A DNA stretch of 64,000 nt from Microbacterium elymi (GCF_021582895.2 NZ_CP091139.2:3472001-3536000); one strand, 5' to 3'; shown: positions 10,779 through 23,542, counted from the first letter of the stretch. Numbers and translations: made by a program. Notes: generated by a model from the sequence alone, not told the origin.

Positions 10779-11129
10779 ATGAGCGAGCCCTCGATCTTCA
10801 CCCGGATCCTGAACGGCGAGATCCCGTCTGAGATCATCGCCCAGACCGACACGCTGTTCGCGATCCGCGACATCGCGCCGAAGGCCCCGGTCCACCTGCT
10901 GGTGATCCCGAAGACGGAGCAGTACCGTGACGTCACCGAGCTGGCCGCCGGGGACCCCGGACTGCTGGTCGAGATGATCGCGCTGGCGAAGGAGCTGGCC
11001 GCCGCGCACGCGGACGGCGACTTCCGCCTCATCTTCAACACCGGCGCCGGTTCGGGGCAGACGGTGTTCCACGTGCACGCGCACGTGCTGGCCGGAGGAC
11101 TGGACGAGAAGAGCATGAATGCCGGATGA
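10779..11129 (+). CDS. HIT family nucleotide-binding hydrolase
   Basis: Histidine-triad protein, HinT type, likely a purine nucleoside phosphoramidase. The active-site triad is in TVFHVHAHVLAGG near residues 96-105, and the N-terminal SIFTRILNGEIPSEI is typical. It has 116 residues. ATG 10779 is 6 bases after a TAGACT -10 box (10767-10772), so the mRNA is probably leaderless. The stop overlaps phoH. The 119 bases upstream of this gene contain only its promoter. Confidence 0.93.
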   Translation: MSEPSIFTRILNGEIPSEIIAQTDTLFAIRDIAPKAPVHLLVIPKTEQYRDVTELAAGDPGLLVEMIALAKELAAAHADGDFRLIFNTGAGSGQTVFHVHAHVLAGGLDEKSMNAG

Positions 11130-12196
11130 CGCGCCCGCCGTCGAGCGGATCTACGCCGACGGTGTCGCCATGGTGCAGCTGCTCGGTCCGCAGGATCGGC
11201 TGCCGGGTCGTCGAACGCGAGCATCCCGAGGTGGACGTGCACGTCCGCGGCAACGAGATCACCCTCACCGGTCCGCCCGAGCCGGTGGCCGCGGCGCGCC
11301 GCCTGGTCGACGAGCTGCTGGCTATGACCCGCTCCGGGCACGGGCTGGACCCGGTGGATGTCGTGACCTCGAACCGAATGCTGCAGGCCGACGACGGCCC
11401 GCGCCCGTCCGAGGTGCTGGGCGAGGCGATCCTCACATCCCGGGGGAAGGTGATCCGCCCCAAGACCGCCGGGCAGAAGGAGTACGTCGACGCGATCGAC
11501 GAGAACACCATCGTGTTCGGGATCGGACCGGCCGGCACCGGCAAGACCTACCTGGCGATGGCGAAGGCCGTCCAGGCGCTTGCAGCGCAAGGAGGTCAGC
11601 CGCATCATCCTCAGCCGCCCGGCCATCGAGGCGGGGAGCGGCTCGGATTCCTGCCCGGCACCCTCACCGACAAGATCGACCCGTACCTGCGCCCGCTGTA
11701 CGACGCGCTGAACGAGATGATGGACCCCGAGCTGGTGCCCAAGCTGATGGCCAGCGGCACCATCGAGGTCGCCCCGCTGGCGTATATGCGCGGCCGGACG
11801 CTCAATGACTCGTTCGTCGTGCTCGACGAAGCCCAGAACACGACGCCGGAGCAGATGAAGATGTTCCTGACCCGGCTCGGGTTCGGCACCCGCATGGTCG
11901 TGACCGGCGACATCACCCAGATCGACCTGCCCCAGTCCGCGTCCGGACTGCGCCTGGTCACCCGGGTGCTGGACGGGATCGAGGACATCCACTTCTCCAC
12001 CCTGACCAGCAAGGATGTGGTGCGACACACGCTGGTGGGGCGGATCGTGGACGCCTACAGCGAGTACGACGAGCGGCGGCTCGCCGGGCGCCGCGAGCGC
12101 GACGAGGCCGAGGAGTTCGCCAACCGCGCCGAACGGCGCGGCGCGGCGCGGTCGCGCGGTCCGCGCGACCACATCCCGAAGCGAGGACGCTCATGA
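11119..12196 (+). CDS. PhoH-like ATPase
   Basis: PhoH/YbeZ-type ATPase; in other bacteria it acts with YbeY in rRNA processing. A KH-like N-terminal part (to about residue 100) precedes the ATPase with Walker A GPAGTGKT and Walker B FVVLDEAQN. The start overlaps the HIT stop (ATGCCGGATGA). Three frameshifts: extra C in GCTGCC at 11199-11204, extra T in GCTTGC at 11578-11583, and a missing G in the run near 11633 (EAGERLGFLPG expected). The repaired protein has about 358 residues. It overlaps ybeY by 4 bases. Confidence 0.93.
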
Positions 12197-12662
12197 CGAT
12201 CGAGATCACCAACGAGTCCGGGGTCGTCGTCGACGAGGCGGCCCTGCTGCGGCTGATGGAGCACAATCTCGCCGAGCTTGCACGTGAGCCCGGACGCCGA
12301 GGTCGCCGTGCTGCTCGTCGACGAGGGCGCGATGGAGGCGCTGCACGTGCAGTGGATGGACGAGCCGGGCCCCACCGACGTGCTCAGCTTCCCGATGGAC
12401 GAGCTGCGCCCGGGCTCCGAGGACGCTCCCACCCCGCCCGGCCTGCTCGGCGACATCGTGCTGTGCCCGCAGGTGGCCGAGGTGCAGGCCGAGGCGGCCA
12501 AGCACTCCACGCTGGACGAGCTGCTGCTGACCACGCACGGGCTCGCTGCACCTGCTCGGGTTCGACCACGCCGAGCCGGCCGAGGAACGGGAGATGTTCG
12601 GCCTGCAGCGTGATCTGCTGCTGAGCTTCCACACCGCCGAACGGCGGCGACCGCGCCCATGA
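12193..12662 (+). CDS. ybeY: Endoribonuclease YbeY
   Basis: Metal-dependent RNase needed for 16S rRNA 3'-end maturation and ribosome quality control. The zinc motif [11 protein letters not shown] is at about residues 115-125, and the family segment DVLSFPMDE is present. Two insertions break the text: GCTTGC at 12276-12281 and GCTCGC at 12541-12546, the second inside the zinc motif. The repaired protein has about 155 residues. ATGA overlaps with phoH before it and with the CBS-domain gene after it show a tightly coupled operon. Confidence 0.93.
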
Positions 12663-13947
12663 CCGCACTCCTGCTGCTGCTGGCCGCGGTGCTGCTGGTG
12701 GCTTTCGGCGGGCTCATGGCGGCGCTGGACGCCGCCATGAGCGTGACCGGCCGGCAGGACCTGGTCGAGCTCGCCGACGAGGGCGGCCGCGGCTCGGCGC
12801 AGCTGCGCCGGATCGCCGACGACGCCGACGCGCACCTGCAGGCGGTGGTGTTCATCCGCGTGCTCGCCGAGACGACCGCGGCGGTCCTGGTGACGGTGGC
12901 GTTCACCATCCTGTTCGCCAACATCTGGTGGGCGATGCTGGCGGCCGCGCTCCTGATGACCGGCATCTCGTTCGTCCTGGTCGGAGCCAGTCCCCGCTCG
13001 GTGGGCCGGCGGCACGCGCGGGGACTGCTGCGGGCAGCGCCCGGGTCATCCGCGGCCTGCGCATCATCCTCGGCCCGATCGTGCACGGCCTGATCGCCCT
13101 CGGCAACCGGGTCACGCCCGGGGTGCGCGGGGGGCGTCCTTCGCCAACGAGGAGCAGCCTGCCGAGCATGGTCGACGAGGCCGCGTCGCAGGATCTCATC
13201 GAGGAGGACGACCGCGACCTCATCCACTCGGTGTTCGACTTCACCGACACGTTCGTGCGCGCCGTCATGGTGCCGCGCACCGACATGGTCACGGTGGATG
13301 CCTCCTCCACCGCCCGCGAGGCGATGAGCGTCTTCCTCGAGCGGGGCGTCTCGCGCATCCCGATCGTGGACGACGAGGCCGACGACGTCGTGGGCGTGCT
13401 GTACCTGAAGGACCTCGTGCTGATCAGCTATCGCGACGAGGCGGGGTGGGGGATGCCCCGGTCCGCACGATCGCCCGACCTCCGGTGTTCGTTCCCGAGT
13501 CGATGCGCGCCGAGACGCTCGCAGCAGATGAAGCGCGATGCCGTGCACGTGTGCATGGTCGTGGACGAGTACGGCGGGGTCGCGGGGCTGGTGACCCTGG
13601 AGGATCTGATCGAGGAGCTCGTCGGCGAGATCGCCGACGAGTACGACCCGCGTACGGCGGAGCTGGTCGAGATCGAGCCGGGACGCTACCGGGTCAGCTC
13701 GCGGCTGCCGGTCGCCGACGTGGGCGAGCTGTTCGGGCTGGACCTCGAGGACGAGGACGTCGATTCGATCGGGGGTCTGCTCGGCAAGGCGCTGGGCCGC
13801 ATCCGCGAGCCGGGGGCGACGGCCGAGTACGACGGACTGCGGCTGACCGGGGGCGCTTCGCGCGGCCGCGGCCGGGGGATCGCGACGGTGTTCGTGGAGC
13901 GGGCGGCGCCGGCGGCGCGCGCCCCCGAGGAGACGAGGGACAGATGA
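12659..13947 (+). CDS. CNNM/HlyC-type CBS domain membrane protein
   Basis: Hemolysin-family protein, probably a divalent-cation (Mg/Co) transporter or efflux regulator. The N-terminal DUF21 part has three hydrophobic segments ([43 protein letters not shown]). It is followed by two CBS repeats ([39 protein letters not shown]) and a CorC_HlyC domain. The sequence is broken near 13038, at 13131 (G run), at 13157-13162 (GCCTGC), at 13446 (G run) and at 13517-13522 (GCTCGC). The repaired length is about 430 residues. Its stop overlaps the era start. Confidence 0.88.
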
Positions 13948-14837
13948 GCGACATCCGGTGCGGATTCGTGACGTTCGTGGGACGCCCGAACGTCGGCAAG
14001 TCGACGCTGACCAACGCCCTCGTGGGCGAGAAGGTGGCGATCACCAGCGAGAAGCCGCAGACCACGCGGCGCGCGATCCGCGGCATCCTCAACCGCCCCG
14101 ACGGGCAGCTGATCATCGTGGACACCCCCGGCATCCACCGCCCCCGGACCCTGCTCGGACAGCGGCTGAACGACCTCGTCGAGCAGGTGCTCGGCGACGT
14201 GGACGTCATCGCGTTCTGCGTGCCGGCCGACGAGAAGGTCGGCCCCGGCGACCGGCGGATCGCGGCATCCCTGGACGGCTACCCACGCGCCAAGAAGATC
14301 GCACTCGTGACCAAGACCGACTCCGCGAGCCGGGACGAGATCGCCGAGCGGCTGGTCGAGGTGGACGCGCTGCGGGAGGACTGGGCCGCGGTGATCCCGC
14401 TGTCGGCCCTGACCCGCGACCAGCTGGGCGTGCTGACCGGCGAGCTGCTGGCGCTGATGCCGACGGGGCCCGCACTGTACCCCGACGGCGTCGTCACCGA
14501 CGAGAGCGTGGAGGATCGCGTCGCCGAGATCATCCGGGAGGCCGCGCTGGAGGGCGTGCGCGACGAGCTGCCGCACTCGATCGCGGTGATGATCCAGGAG
14601 ATGGCGCCGCGCGAGGACAGCGACCTGACCGACGTGTTCGCCGACATCGTGGTCGAACGCGACAGCCAGAAGGCGATCATCATCGGCCACAAGGGGACGC
14701 GACTGCGCGACGTCGGCGCCCGCGCCCGTGCCGGCATCGAACCGCTGGTGGGCACCCGGGTGTTCCTGTTGCTGCACGTGCGGGTGGCCAAGGAATGGCA
14801 GCGCGACCCGAAGCAGCTGGGCCGGCTCGGCTTCTGA
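13944..14837 (+). CDS. era: GTPase Era
   Basis: Essential GTPase that binds the 3' end of 16S rRNA during 30S maturation. It has G1 GRPNVGKS at residues ~13-20, G2 TTRRAIRGI, G3 DTPGIH, G4 TKTD in place of the common NKxD, and a KH domain with IIIGHKGTRLRDVG. The 297-residue frame is intact. Its position after phoH-ybeY-CBS protein groups rRNA processing factors in one operon. Confidence 0.96.
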   Translation: MSDIRCGFVTFVGRPNVGKSTLTNALVGEKVAITSEKPQTTRRAIRGILNRPDGQLIIVDTPGIHRPRTLLGQRLNDLVEQVLGDVDVIAFCVPADEKVGPGDRRIAASLDGYPRAKKIALVTKTDSASRDEIAERLVEVDALREDWAAVIPLSALTRDQLGVLTGELLALMPTGPALYPDGVVTDESVEDRVAEIIREAALEGVRDELPHSIAVMIQEMAPREDSDLTDVFADIVVERDSQKAIIIGHKGTRLRDVGARARAGIEPLVGTRVFLLLHVRVAKEWQRDPKQLGRLGF

Positions 14838-14929
14838 CCGCTCCGGTGCGGCCCGTGGGTCCCGCCGAGCGCCGGCGGAGGTGTATTGTGAAGCCATGCG
14901 TGCAGGCTTCCTGCTTCTCCTTCAGCCTG

Positions 14930-16773
<1,844 letters not shown>

Positions 16774-16798
16774 GTCGCGGCGCGGTCCGGGGCAGGTC

Positions 16799-17503
16799 TC
16801 AGTCCGTCTCGGGCCGCACGATCGGGATCGCGGAGGTCTCCACCGCCACCTTGCGCCGGTGCAGCACGCGCTGCTCGGGCAGGGACACGTCGAAGATCAC
16901 CGCGAGCAGCCGGATGACGGCGGTCACCGCGATCCCGACGGCCGCCGCCGCGACCAGCCCCACGCCGAACGCGTGCAGGCCGGCCAGGGCGAGGCATCCG
17001 GCACCGGCGGCGACGGCGTACAGCGACCCGACGTGCATGATCGCGACGGGAAGTCCCACGAGGACATCGCGCAGGACGCCGCCGCCGACGGCCGCGCACA
17101 CCCCCACGAAGACGGCGGGCACGAGCGGAAGCCCCAACGACAGGGCCTTGCTCGTTCCGAACGCGCCGAACAGAGCGATCACGACGGCGTCCAGGCCCAC
17201 GATCACCCCGTTCAGCTTTGCCAGCGGCGCGGCCAGGAGCATCCCCACGAGGGAGGCGCCGGTCGCCGTGAGGAGGTACCAGTTGCTCTGCAGCGTCGTC
17301 GGAGTGACATTCAGCAGCAGATCGCGGATGAGGCCGCCGCCCATGCCCACCATGATCCCGATGATGGCCACGCCGAGGAAGTCGAGGCGTCGCTGGCCGC
17401 GGAATCCGGCGGCGAACAGGGCTCCCTGCAGACCGCCGAGCGCGACGGCGAGAAGGTCGGCCCACAATGGGATGAAGAAGATCGGGTCGGTCACGCCATC
17501 CAT
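16799..17503 (-). CDS. TRIC-family (UPF0126/YadS) membrane protein
   Basis: Seven-helix membrane protein of the trimeric intracellular cation channel family. Two tandem domains each carry the glycine-rich kink: [10 protein letters not shown] near residue 58 and [13 protein letters not shown] near residue 145. The start at 17503 ([24 protein letters not shown]) puts the first helix at the N-terminus. A longer upstream frame lacks family similarity. Convergent with leuA and divergent from recO. The frame is intact. The ion conducted is not known from sequence. Confidence 0.88.
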   Translation of the reverse strand: MDGVTDPIFFIPLWADLLAVALGGLQGALFAAGFRGQRRLDFLGVAIIGIMVGMGGGLIRDLLLNVTPTTLQSNWYLLTATGASLVGMLLAAPLAKLNGVIVGLDAVVIALFGAFGTSKALSLGLPLVPAVFVGVCAAVGGGVLRDVLVGLPVAIMHVGSLYAVAAGAGCLALAGLHAFGVGLVAAAAVGIAVTAVIRLLAVIFDVSLPEQRVLHRRKVAVETSAIPIVRPETD

Positions 17504-17530
17504 TGTCGTATGCCGCGGGATAATCGAGGG

Positions 17531-18278
17531 GTGCCCACCTATCGCGACGAGGTCGTGGTCCTGCGCACCCACAAGCTGGGTGAGGCGGACCGCATCCTGA
17601 CGCTGCTCAGCCGACGGCACGGCAAGGTCCGCGCGGTGGCCAAGGGGGTGCGGCGCACCTCGTCCCGGTTCGGCGCGCGGCTCGAGCCGTTCATGGTCGC
17701 CGACGTGCAAGCTGTACGCGGGCCGGAACCTCGACATCGTGCAGCAGGCCGAGTCGCTCGGCGCGTACGGCGCCGACATCGCCGTGCACTACGACCGATA
17801 CACCGCCGCCAGCGCCATGGTCGAGACCGCCGACCGGCTCAACGAGGCCGAGGCCACGCCGCAGCAGTACCTGCTGCTGGTGGGCGGGCTGCGCGCCCTG
17901 GCGCGCGGCGACCACGCGGCGCGCAGCATCCTCGATTCGTACCTCCTGCGGGCGATGGCGATGTCGGGGTGGGCGCCCGGCCTGTTCGACTGCGCGCGAT
18001 GCGGTCTGCCCGGCCCGCACTCCTCGTTCGTGGCGCAGCTGGGCGGCATGGTGTGCCGGGACTGCGCACCGGTCGGCTCCGTGCGCGTGGACGGCACCAC
18101 CGCGGATCTGCTGCAGGCGCTGATCGCCGGCGAGTGGGACGTGGTGGATGCCGCGGCCCCGGCCGCGACCGCCGCCTCGTCGGGTCTCGTGGCGGCCTAC
18201 GCGCAATGGCATCTGGAGCGCGGCATCCGCGCGCTCGAGCACGTGCTGAACGAGCCGGCGGAGGAATCGCGCCGGTGA
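17531..18278 (+). CDS. recO: DNA repair protein RecO
   Basis: RecF-pathway mediator that loads RecA on SSB-coated DNA. The N-terminal OB fold ([39 protein letters not shown]) is followed by the helical domain with a zinc site [12 protein letters not shown]...CRDC. GTG 17531 is 6 bases after a GATAAT -10 box (17519-17524), giving a leaderless mRNA. One frameshift: extra A in GCAAGC at 17707-17712 ([18 protein letters not shown] expected). Its stop overlaps the uppS GTG. Confidence 0.95.
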
Positions 18279-19084
18279 CCCCCAAGCCGTACACGCACAA
18301 GGATGCCGTCCCGTACCGTCCCCTGGACTGGACCGGCGTGCACCCGCCGGAGTATCCGAAGGGGGCGGTGCCCGCCCATGTCGCGATCGTCATGGACGGC
18401 AACGGCCGGTGGGCCAACCGCCGCGGACTGCCGCGCATCGAAGGACACCGCACCGGTGAGCTGGCACTCCTGGACGTGGTGGCGGGGGCGATCCAGGCCG
18501 GCGTGAAGCACCTCTCGGTGTATGCGTTCTCGACCGAGAACTGGGCCCGCTCGCCGGATGAGGTGCGGTTCCTCATGGGGTTCAACCGCGAGGTGCTGCA
18601 CCGCCGCCGCGACCAGCTCAACGAATGGGGCGTGCGCATCCGCTGGGCGGGACGCCGGCCGCGGCTGTGGGGGTCGGTGATCAACGAGCTGCAGCGCGCC
18701 GAGCGGCTGACTGCCGACAATGACACCCTCACCCTGACGATGTGCGTGAACTACGGGGGACGGGTCGAGCTCGTCGACGCGATGCGCTCGATCGCCGACG
18801 ATGTGGCTGCGGGACGGCTCCGGCCGTCCGCGGTGAGCGAGAAGCTCGTGCGCCGACGGCTGTACATCCCCGACATGCCGGACGTCGATCTGTTCGTGCG
18901 CTCCTCGGGCGAGCAGCGCAGCTCGAACTTCCTGCTGTGGGAGTCGGCCTACGCCGAGTTCGTCTTCCTCGACACGCTGTGGCCCGACTTCACCCGCGAG
19001 CACCTCTGGCGCGCCATCGACCTGTACCTCGGGCGCGAACGCCGGTTCGGTGGGGCGGTGGACGCGCCCGACACCGACCTGTAG
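18275..19084 (+). CDS. uppS: Isoprenyl transferase (undecaprenyl/decaprenyl diphosphate synthase)
   Basis: Cis-prenyltransferase making the polyprenyl diphosphate carrier for cell-wall synthesis. Signatures are [20 protein letters not shown] (about residues 34-53), FSTENWARS, and the C-terminal [22 protein letters not shown]. The chain length cannot be told from sequence. GTG 18275 overlaps the recO stop by 4 bases. 269 residues, intact. It shares the isoprenoid precursor pool with the carotenoid genes further along. Confidence 0.95.
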   Translation: MTPKPYTHKDAVPYRPLDWTGVHPPEYPKGAVPAHVAIVMDGNGRWANRRGLPRIEGHRTGELALLDVVAGAIQAGVKHLSVYAFSTENWARSPDEVRFLMGFNREVLHRRRDQLNEWGVRIRWAGRRPRLWGSVINELQRAERLTADNDTLTLTMCVNYGGRVELVDAMRSIADDVAAGRLRPSAVSEKLVRRRLYIPDMPDVDLFVRSSGEQRSSNFLLWESAYAEFVFLDTLWPDFTREHLWRAIDLYLGRERRFGGAVDAPDTDL

Positions 19085-19131
19085 GAGCATTCGCGGGAAT
19101 ACACGCGCCGTGCCGGTCGGTTGCACCCGAT

Positions 19132-19809
19132 GTGACTGAACCCATTTCGATCGACGTCTGGTCCGACATCGCCTGCCCCTGGTGCTACATCGGCAAGCGC
19201 AACCTGGAGAAGGGGCTGGCGGCGGCATCGGCCGACGCCGATGCGCCCGAGGTCGAGGTGGTGTTCCACTCCTTCGAGCTCTCGCCCGACACGCCCGTCG
19301 ACTTCGACGGCGACGAATACGACTTCCTGGCCGGGCACAAGGGCATGGGCCGCGAGCAGGTGCAGCAGATGCTCGAGCGGGTCACCGCGGTCGCGGCCGA
19401 CGCCGGGCTGGAGTACCGCTTCGACATCCTGAAGCACACCAACACCGTGAAGGCGCACGAGCTGCTGCACTTCGCCAAGGAGCAGGGCCGCCAGCACGAG
19501 ATGGAGGAGCGGCTGATGGCCGCCTACTTCACCGAGGGTCGGCATGTGGGCCGGATCGACGAGCTCGTCGCCCTCGCCGAAGAGGCGGGGCTGGATGCCG
19601 CATCCGCCCGGGCCGCGCTGGAATCCGATCGGTACCTCGACGCGGTGGCCGCCGACCAGGCGCAGGCCGCCGCCTACGGCATCAGCGGCGTGCCGTTCTT
19701 CGTGATCGACGGCAAGTACGGCGTCAGCGGCGCCCAGCCGCCCGAGGCGTTCACTCAGATCGCCCGCCAGGTGTGGGACGAGCGGCGCGCCGAGGCCGCC
19801 GCCCGCTAG
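19132..19809 (+). CDS. FrnE-like DsbA family oxidoreductase
   Basis: Thioredoxin-fold protein of the FrnE/2-hydroxychromene-2-carboxylate isomerase-like DsbA branch. The active site CPWC is at residues 15-18 (SDIACPWCYIGKRNLEKG), a helical insert follows, and the cis-Pro segment GVPFFVIDGKYGVSGAQPPE is near residue 180. There is no signal peptide, so it acts in the cytoplasm. GTG 19132 is the first start before the DVWSDIACPWC motif. Roles in polyketide tailoring or redox defence are known in the family; none is indicated here. 225 residues, intact. Confidence 0.9.
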   Translation: MTEPISIDVWSDIACPWCYIGKRNLEKGLAAASADADAPEVEVVFHSFELSPDTPVDFDGDEYDFLAGHKGMGREQVQQMLERVTAVAADAGLEYRFDILKHTNTVKAHELLHFAKEQGRQHEMEERLMAAYFTEGRHVGRIDELVALAEEAGLDAASARAALESDRYLDAVAADQAQAAAYGISGVPFFVIDGKYGVSGAQPPEAFTQIARQVWDERRAEAAAR

Positions 19810-19819
19810 CTGTACCGGC

Positions 19820-21504
19820 TCAAGCTCTTGGCCGCAGTTGGCACCGTCTCGTTGCCTGGCGCAGATCACGGCGACGAGGGTCACCCGAGCCCGCCTCGTG
19901 CGCCGCGGTCTGCTCCACAGGGGTCGTCGGCGCGGACGGCGCAGGCGACGAGAGTCGGAATGAGGCCGCCAGTCCCAGAGCGAGAAAGCCTGCCGCGGCG
20001 AAGGCCACAAAGCGGGTGCCGTCGCTGAAGGCCTGACGGGCCTCCCCGCCCACCGTGGCATCCTTCTCGATCAGCCCGGGAATCGCCCCGCCCGCGCTGG
20101 TGACCACGGCGTCGACGATCTGGCTGCGCACGGTCTCGGCAGCGCCGTCGACGTCTGCGCCAGCGAGCTGCTCAGTACCGCGCCTGTCGACGAGAACAGG
20201 ATGGTGCCGAGGATCGCGATGCCCAGTGCCGATCCGATCTGGCGTGCCGTGCTCGCCGTCCCCGAGCCCTGGCCGCTGCTGTCGACGGGCACGTCCTGCA
20301 GCACGACGCCGGTGAGCTGGGCCGTTGCCAGGCCGACGCCGATGCCGTAGACGAACAGGAACGGCACGATCGCCCACCACGCTGTGTGCGGCCCGATGAT
20401 CAGGCCGAGTCCCACCACGCCAACGATCTCGGCCGCGATGCCGGCACGGACGATGATCGCCGGACGGGTGGAGCTGATGACGGCGGCCGACAGCCCGCTG
20501 GCCGCGAACGAGCCGAGCGCCAGTGCCAGCAGCGCCACGCCGGTCTGCAGCGCGCTGTAGCCGAGGACGTTCTGCAGCCACAGTGGCAGCGTGAGGATGA
20601 TGCCGAACTCCCCGAGCGAGACGATCATCGCGGCGACGTTCCCGTTGCGGAATGACCTGATCGACAGCAGGTCGAAGGGAAGCATCGACGTGCGTCCGGC
20701 GCGGGTGCGGCGCAGACCGCGCCAGATGAGGGCTGCCGTCGCTGCGATGGCCAGCACGAAGACGAAGGGGATCGGCGAGATCTGCAGCGGCCAGGCGTGC
20801 CCCAGTACGGAGGGGATGTGGGCGGGTTCGGCGAGCCACCAGCCGTAGGTCCGACCCTCGATCAGCCCGAAGACGAGTGCGGCACTGGCGATGATGGACA
20901 GCACCGCGCCACCGATGTCGATGCCAGCTCGGCGCGAGTCCGTCGATTCGCGCGTGGTCAGCATGATTCCGATGGCGATGATCAGCCCGAGCGGGATGTT
21001 GATGCCGAACGCCCATCGCCACGAGAACGCCGTGGTGAGCCATCCGCCCAGGAGCGGACCGACCGCCACCATGCCGCCGATCGTCGAACCCCAGACGGCG
21101 AACGCGATTCCCCGCTCCCGGCCGCGGAAGGTCGCATTGATCAGAGAGAGCGTCGTCGGCAGCACCATGGCCCCACCCACGCCCTGCAGCACACGCGATG
21201 CGATCAGCAGATCGCCGGACGGCGACAGTGCGGCCAGAACTGACGCGACCGTGAACACGCCGACGCCGATGACGAGCATGCGTCGACGCCCCCACCGGTC
21301 GGCGAGCGTGCCGAACACCAGCGGCAGCGCCGCGAAAACGAGGGTGTAGCTCTCTTGCACCCACTGCACCTGGGTCGAGGTGATCCCCAGATCGTCGACG
21401 ATCGAGGGGATCGCGACATTGACGATCGTCGAGTCGACGATGATGAGGGCCACCGCCAGGCTGATCGATACCAGCCCGATCCAGCGCCGTCGATCCGCGC
21501 TCAT
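19820..21504 (-). CDS. DHA2-type 14-helix MFS drug transporter
   Basis: Proton antiporter of the DHA2 family, likely multidrug or metabolite efflux. The N-terminal helix carries the family motif ALIIVDSTIVNVAIPSI; loop 2 has LADRWGRRRML; motif C is present as VGGAMVLPTTLSLI. The start at 21504 overlaps the TspO-like stop (ATGA), so it is the last gene of the carotenoid transcription unit. One frameshift near 20150: a missing G (LPETVRSQIVDAVV expected). About 561 residues when repaired. Whether it exports a carotenoid-related compound is unknown. Confidence 0.87.
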
Positions 21505-22317
21505 GAGTGGACCTTTCGCAGCGCCTGGACGCGACAGAGCGCCGTGACGATGATCACGGCGGCCGCCACGACGATCGCGGCGACAGCGGTGATCATCGAG
21601 TGCGGTGAGCCGTCCAGGCGCGCGACCGCGATCCACGCCAGCCCCCAGCTCAGCGACAGCATGGGCGAGATGCGGCCACGGCCGACCACCGCGAGCGTGA
21701 TCGCGATGGCTCCGGTGATGACCAGGATGCCAGTCGACCAGGCTTCGGCAGGCAGTCCCCAGCCTGTGAATCCCGCGGCCACGAGCGTGGCGGCGATGGC
21801 CGCCGCGGTCGCCACCGACACCCAGCCGAGGTAGAGCCCGATCACGCCGTCGGTGAGGATCATGTCACCGATGCGGCGGGCCGGCGAGTGGACGGTGCGC
21901 GCGAACGCGACGGCCAGCACCGCCAGCAGCGCCACGATCACCACCACGCTCAGCGCCAGCAGATCCGCCTGAACGCTGAGGATCCATCCGGCGTTCAGCA
22001 GCAGCGATGCGGCCACGAGGTAGCCCAGCGCGCGCTGCCGTGAGCTGGTGGCCTGGGCGGGAAGTGCCTGCCAGATCGCGTAGCCGATCAGGCCGAGGTA
22101 GATGACGCTCCAGATCCCGAACGCCGGCACCGCGGGTGCCAGCAGGGTCGCATCGGCGCGGAGTGCGCCCCCGGCAGCGTCCTGGATGGCGGTTCCGCCG
22201 AAAGCTCCGGAGCCCACCGCGGCGCCGACGATCGCGACGACGGCGCAGACGACCACGACGATCTGCCTGGTTCGGTCACTCGTGCGGGTGTCTCTTCTCG
22301 ATGTCATGTGCGGCATC
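21501..22317 (-). CDS. TspO/MBR-like membrane protein
   Basis: Multi-helix protein with the TspO fold pattern (PAFGIWSVIYLGLIGYAIWQALP, LLLNAGWILSVQ, LYLGWVSVATAAAIAATLV). It is longer than classical TspO and less Trp-rich. In other bacteria TspO proteins bind tetrapyrroles and sometimes sit with carotenoid genes. I chose the ATG at 22317 because GAAGG lies about 8 bases upstream; an in-frame ATG at 22326 is also possible. It lies between crtEb and the DHA2 transporter in one apparent operon. Function here is not known. Confidence 0.75.
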
Positions 22318-22344
22318 CTTCCTCGATCCTTCCTCGAACAGAGA

Positions 22345-23226
22345 TCAGCCCCGCGTGATCGCATACGCGATCAGGAGCATCGTGATGAAAAAACCGACCG
22401 CGTAGTTGAGCCAGATGAACCGACGCCACCCTCGGTTTGCCGCGGGTGAGCGGTCGTCGGTGATCGAGCGGAACGGGAACGCCGCCCACAGGTACGGGAT
22501 CGCGGCGAGCGCCGCCAGCGGGCCAGGCCATGCCGTGAACAGCATGAGGACCCCGGCGGTCGTCCAGCAGGCCAAGGCGAACCGCACGGTCCAGCGGGCG
22601 CCCATGCCTGTGGCGATCGACCGAATGCCGCCCGCGCGGTCGGGGACGACGTCTTGGACCGCGCCGAACGCATGACTGGCGATTCCCCACAGGAAGAACG
22701 CCGCAAGCAGTGCGATCAGTGCGCCGGTCGGCCGCGCCCCCGCCAGCACGAACCCGTACACTGCGGGGCTGACGAAATGCGTGCTGGATGTCACCGAGTC
22801 CAGGAAGGGGCGCTCCTTGAAGCGCAGGCCGGGCACCGAGTAGGCGGCCACGGCGAACAGGCTCACCGCCAGCACCGCCCACGACGCCGGATCGCCGAGG
22901 ACGACCAGCGCGACGACGAACGGCACGCACGAGGCGATGGCCGCGATCAGCACATCGCGATGCGCGCCGCGGTCCAGGACGGTGCCCTCCATCCCGCCCT
23001 TGCGCGGATTGGCAAGGTCCGAGGCGTAATCGAACACATCGTTGATGCCGTACATCGCGAGGTTGTACGGGACGAGAAAGAACACGACGCCGATGACGAA
23101 GGCGGCATCGATGCTACCGGAGGTCAGCAGATAGGCCGCGCCGAACGGGTATGCCGTGTTGATCCAGCTCACCGGCCGTGACACGGCCAGGATTTCACGC
23201 GTGCGCAGCGGCACAGGTTCAGCCAC
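22345..23226 (-). CDS. crtEb: Lycopene elongase/hydratase-type UbiA prenyltransferase
   Basis: UbiA-superfamily prenyltransferase with eight or nine helices. The first Asp-rich motif is NDVFDYASD (about residues 61-69); the second is around DVVPDRAGGIRS. In C50 carotenoid pathways this enzyme adds dimethylallyl groups to both ends of lycopene to make flavuxanthin-type intermediates. The assignment rests on the family plus position directly after crtYe-crtYf. It overlaps crtYf by 8 bases. 293 residues, intact. Confidence 0.9.
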   Translation of the reverse strand: MAEPVPLRTREILAVSRPVSWINTAYPFGAAYLLTSGSIDAAFVIGVVFFLVPYNLAMYGINDVFDYASDLANPRKGGMEGTVLDRGAHRDVLIAAIASCVPFVVALVVLGDPASWAVLAVSLFAVAAYSVPGLRFKERPFLDSVTSSTHFVSPAVYGFVLAGARPTGALIALLAAFFLWGIASHAFGAVQDVVPDRAGGIRSIATGMGARWTVRFALACWTTAGVLMLFTAWPGPLAALAAIPYLWAAFPFRSITDDRSPAANRGWRRFIWLNYAVGFFITMLLIAYAITRG

Positions 23227-23542
23227 GGGTGCGCTGCCGTCCGAAGATCAGCCACAGGGCTGGCAGCAGCATCACTCCGGCCAGCGGGTAGGCGAAGTCC
23301 TCCACCGGCGCCAGCCCGATGCGCACCCCGGAGGTGGTCGCGTTCTGATAGGTCATCAGTCCCGAGGCGATCATCACGTTGTCGAAGATCGCCGTCAGTA
23401 CGAGCAGCGCCACCGTCGCTACGGCGATCGGCACGCACCAGCGAACGATGAGCGCGCGCCGATCGGACTGCATCGCGAGCGCGAACGCCAGCACCGCGGC
23501 CGCGATGGCGAGAAAGACCAGACAGAGGATCAGGTAGGTCAT
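23219..23542 (-). CDS. crtYf: C50 carotenoid cyclase subunit (CrtYf/CrtYd type)
   Basis: Small three-helix lycopene-cyclase-domain protein, one half of the heterodimeric cyclase. The core signature is FDNVMIASGLMTYQNATTSGVRIGLAPVEDFAYP. The start at 23542 (MTYLILCLVFLAIAAAVL) overlaps the crtYe stop by 4 bases; 107 residues, intact. Whether the heterodimer forms epsilon, gamma or beta rings cannot be read from sequence, so the end product (decaprenoxanthin, sarcinaxanthin or C.p.450 type) is open. Confidence 0.88.
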   Translation of the reverse strand: MTYLILCLVFLAIAAAVLAFALAMQSDRRALIVRWCVPIAVATVALLVLTAIFDNVMIASGLMTYQNATTSGVRIGLAPVEDFAYPLAGVMLLPALWLIFGRQRTRG

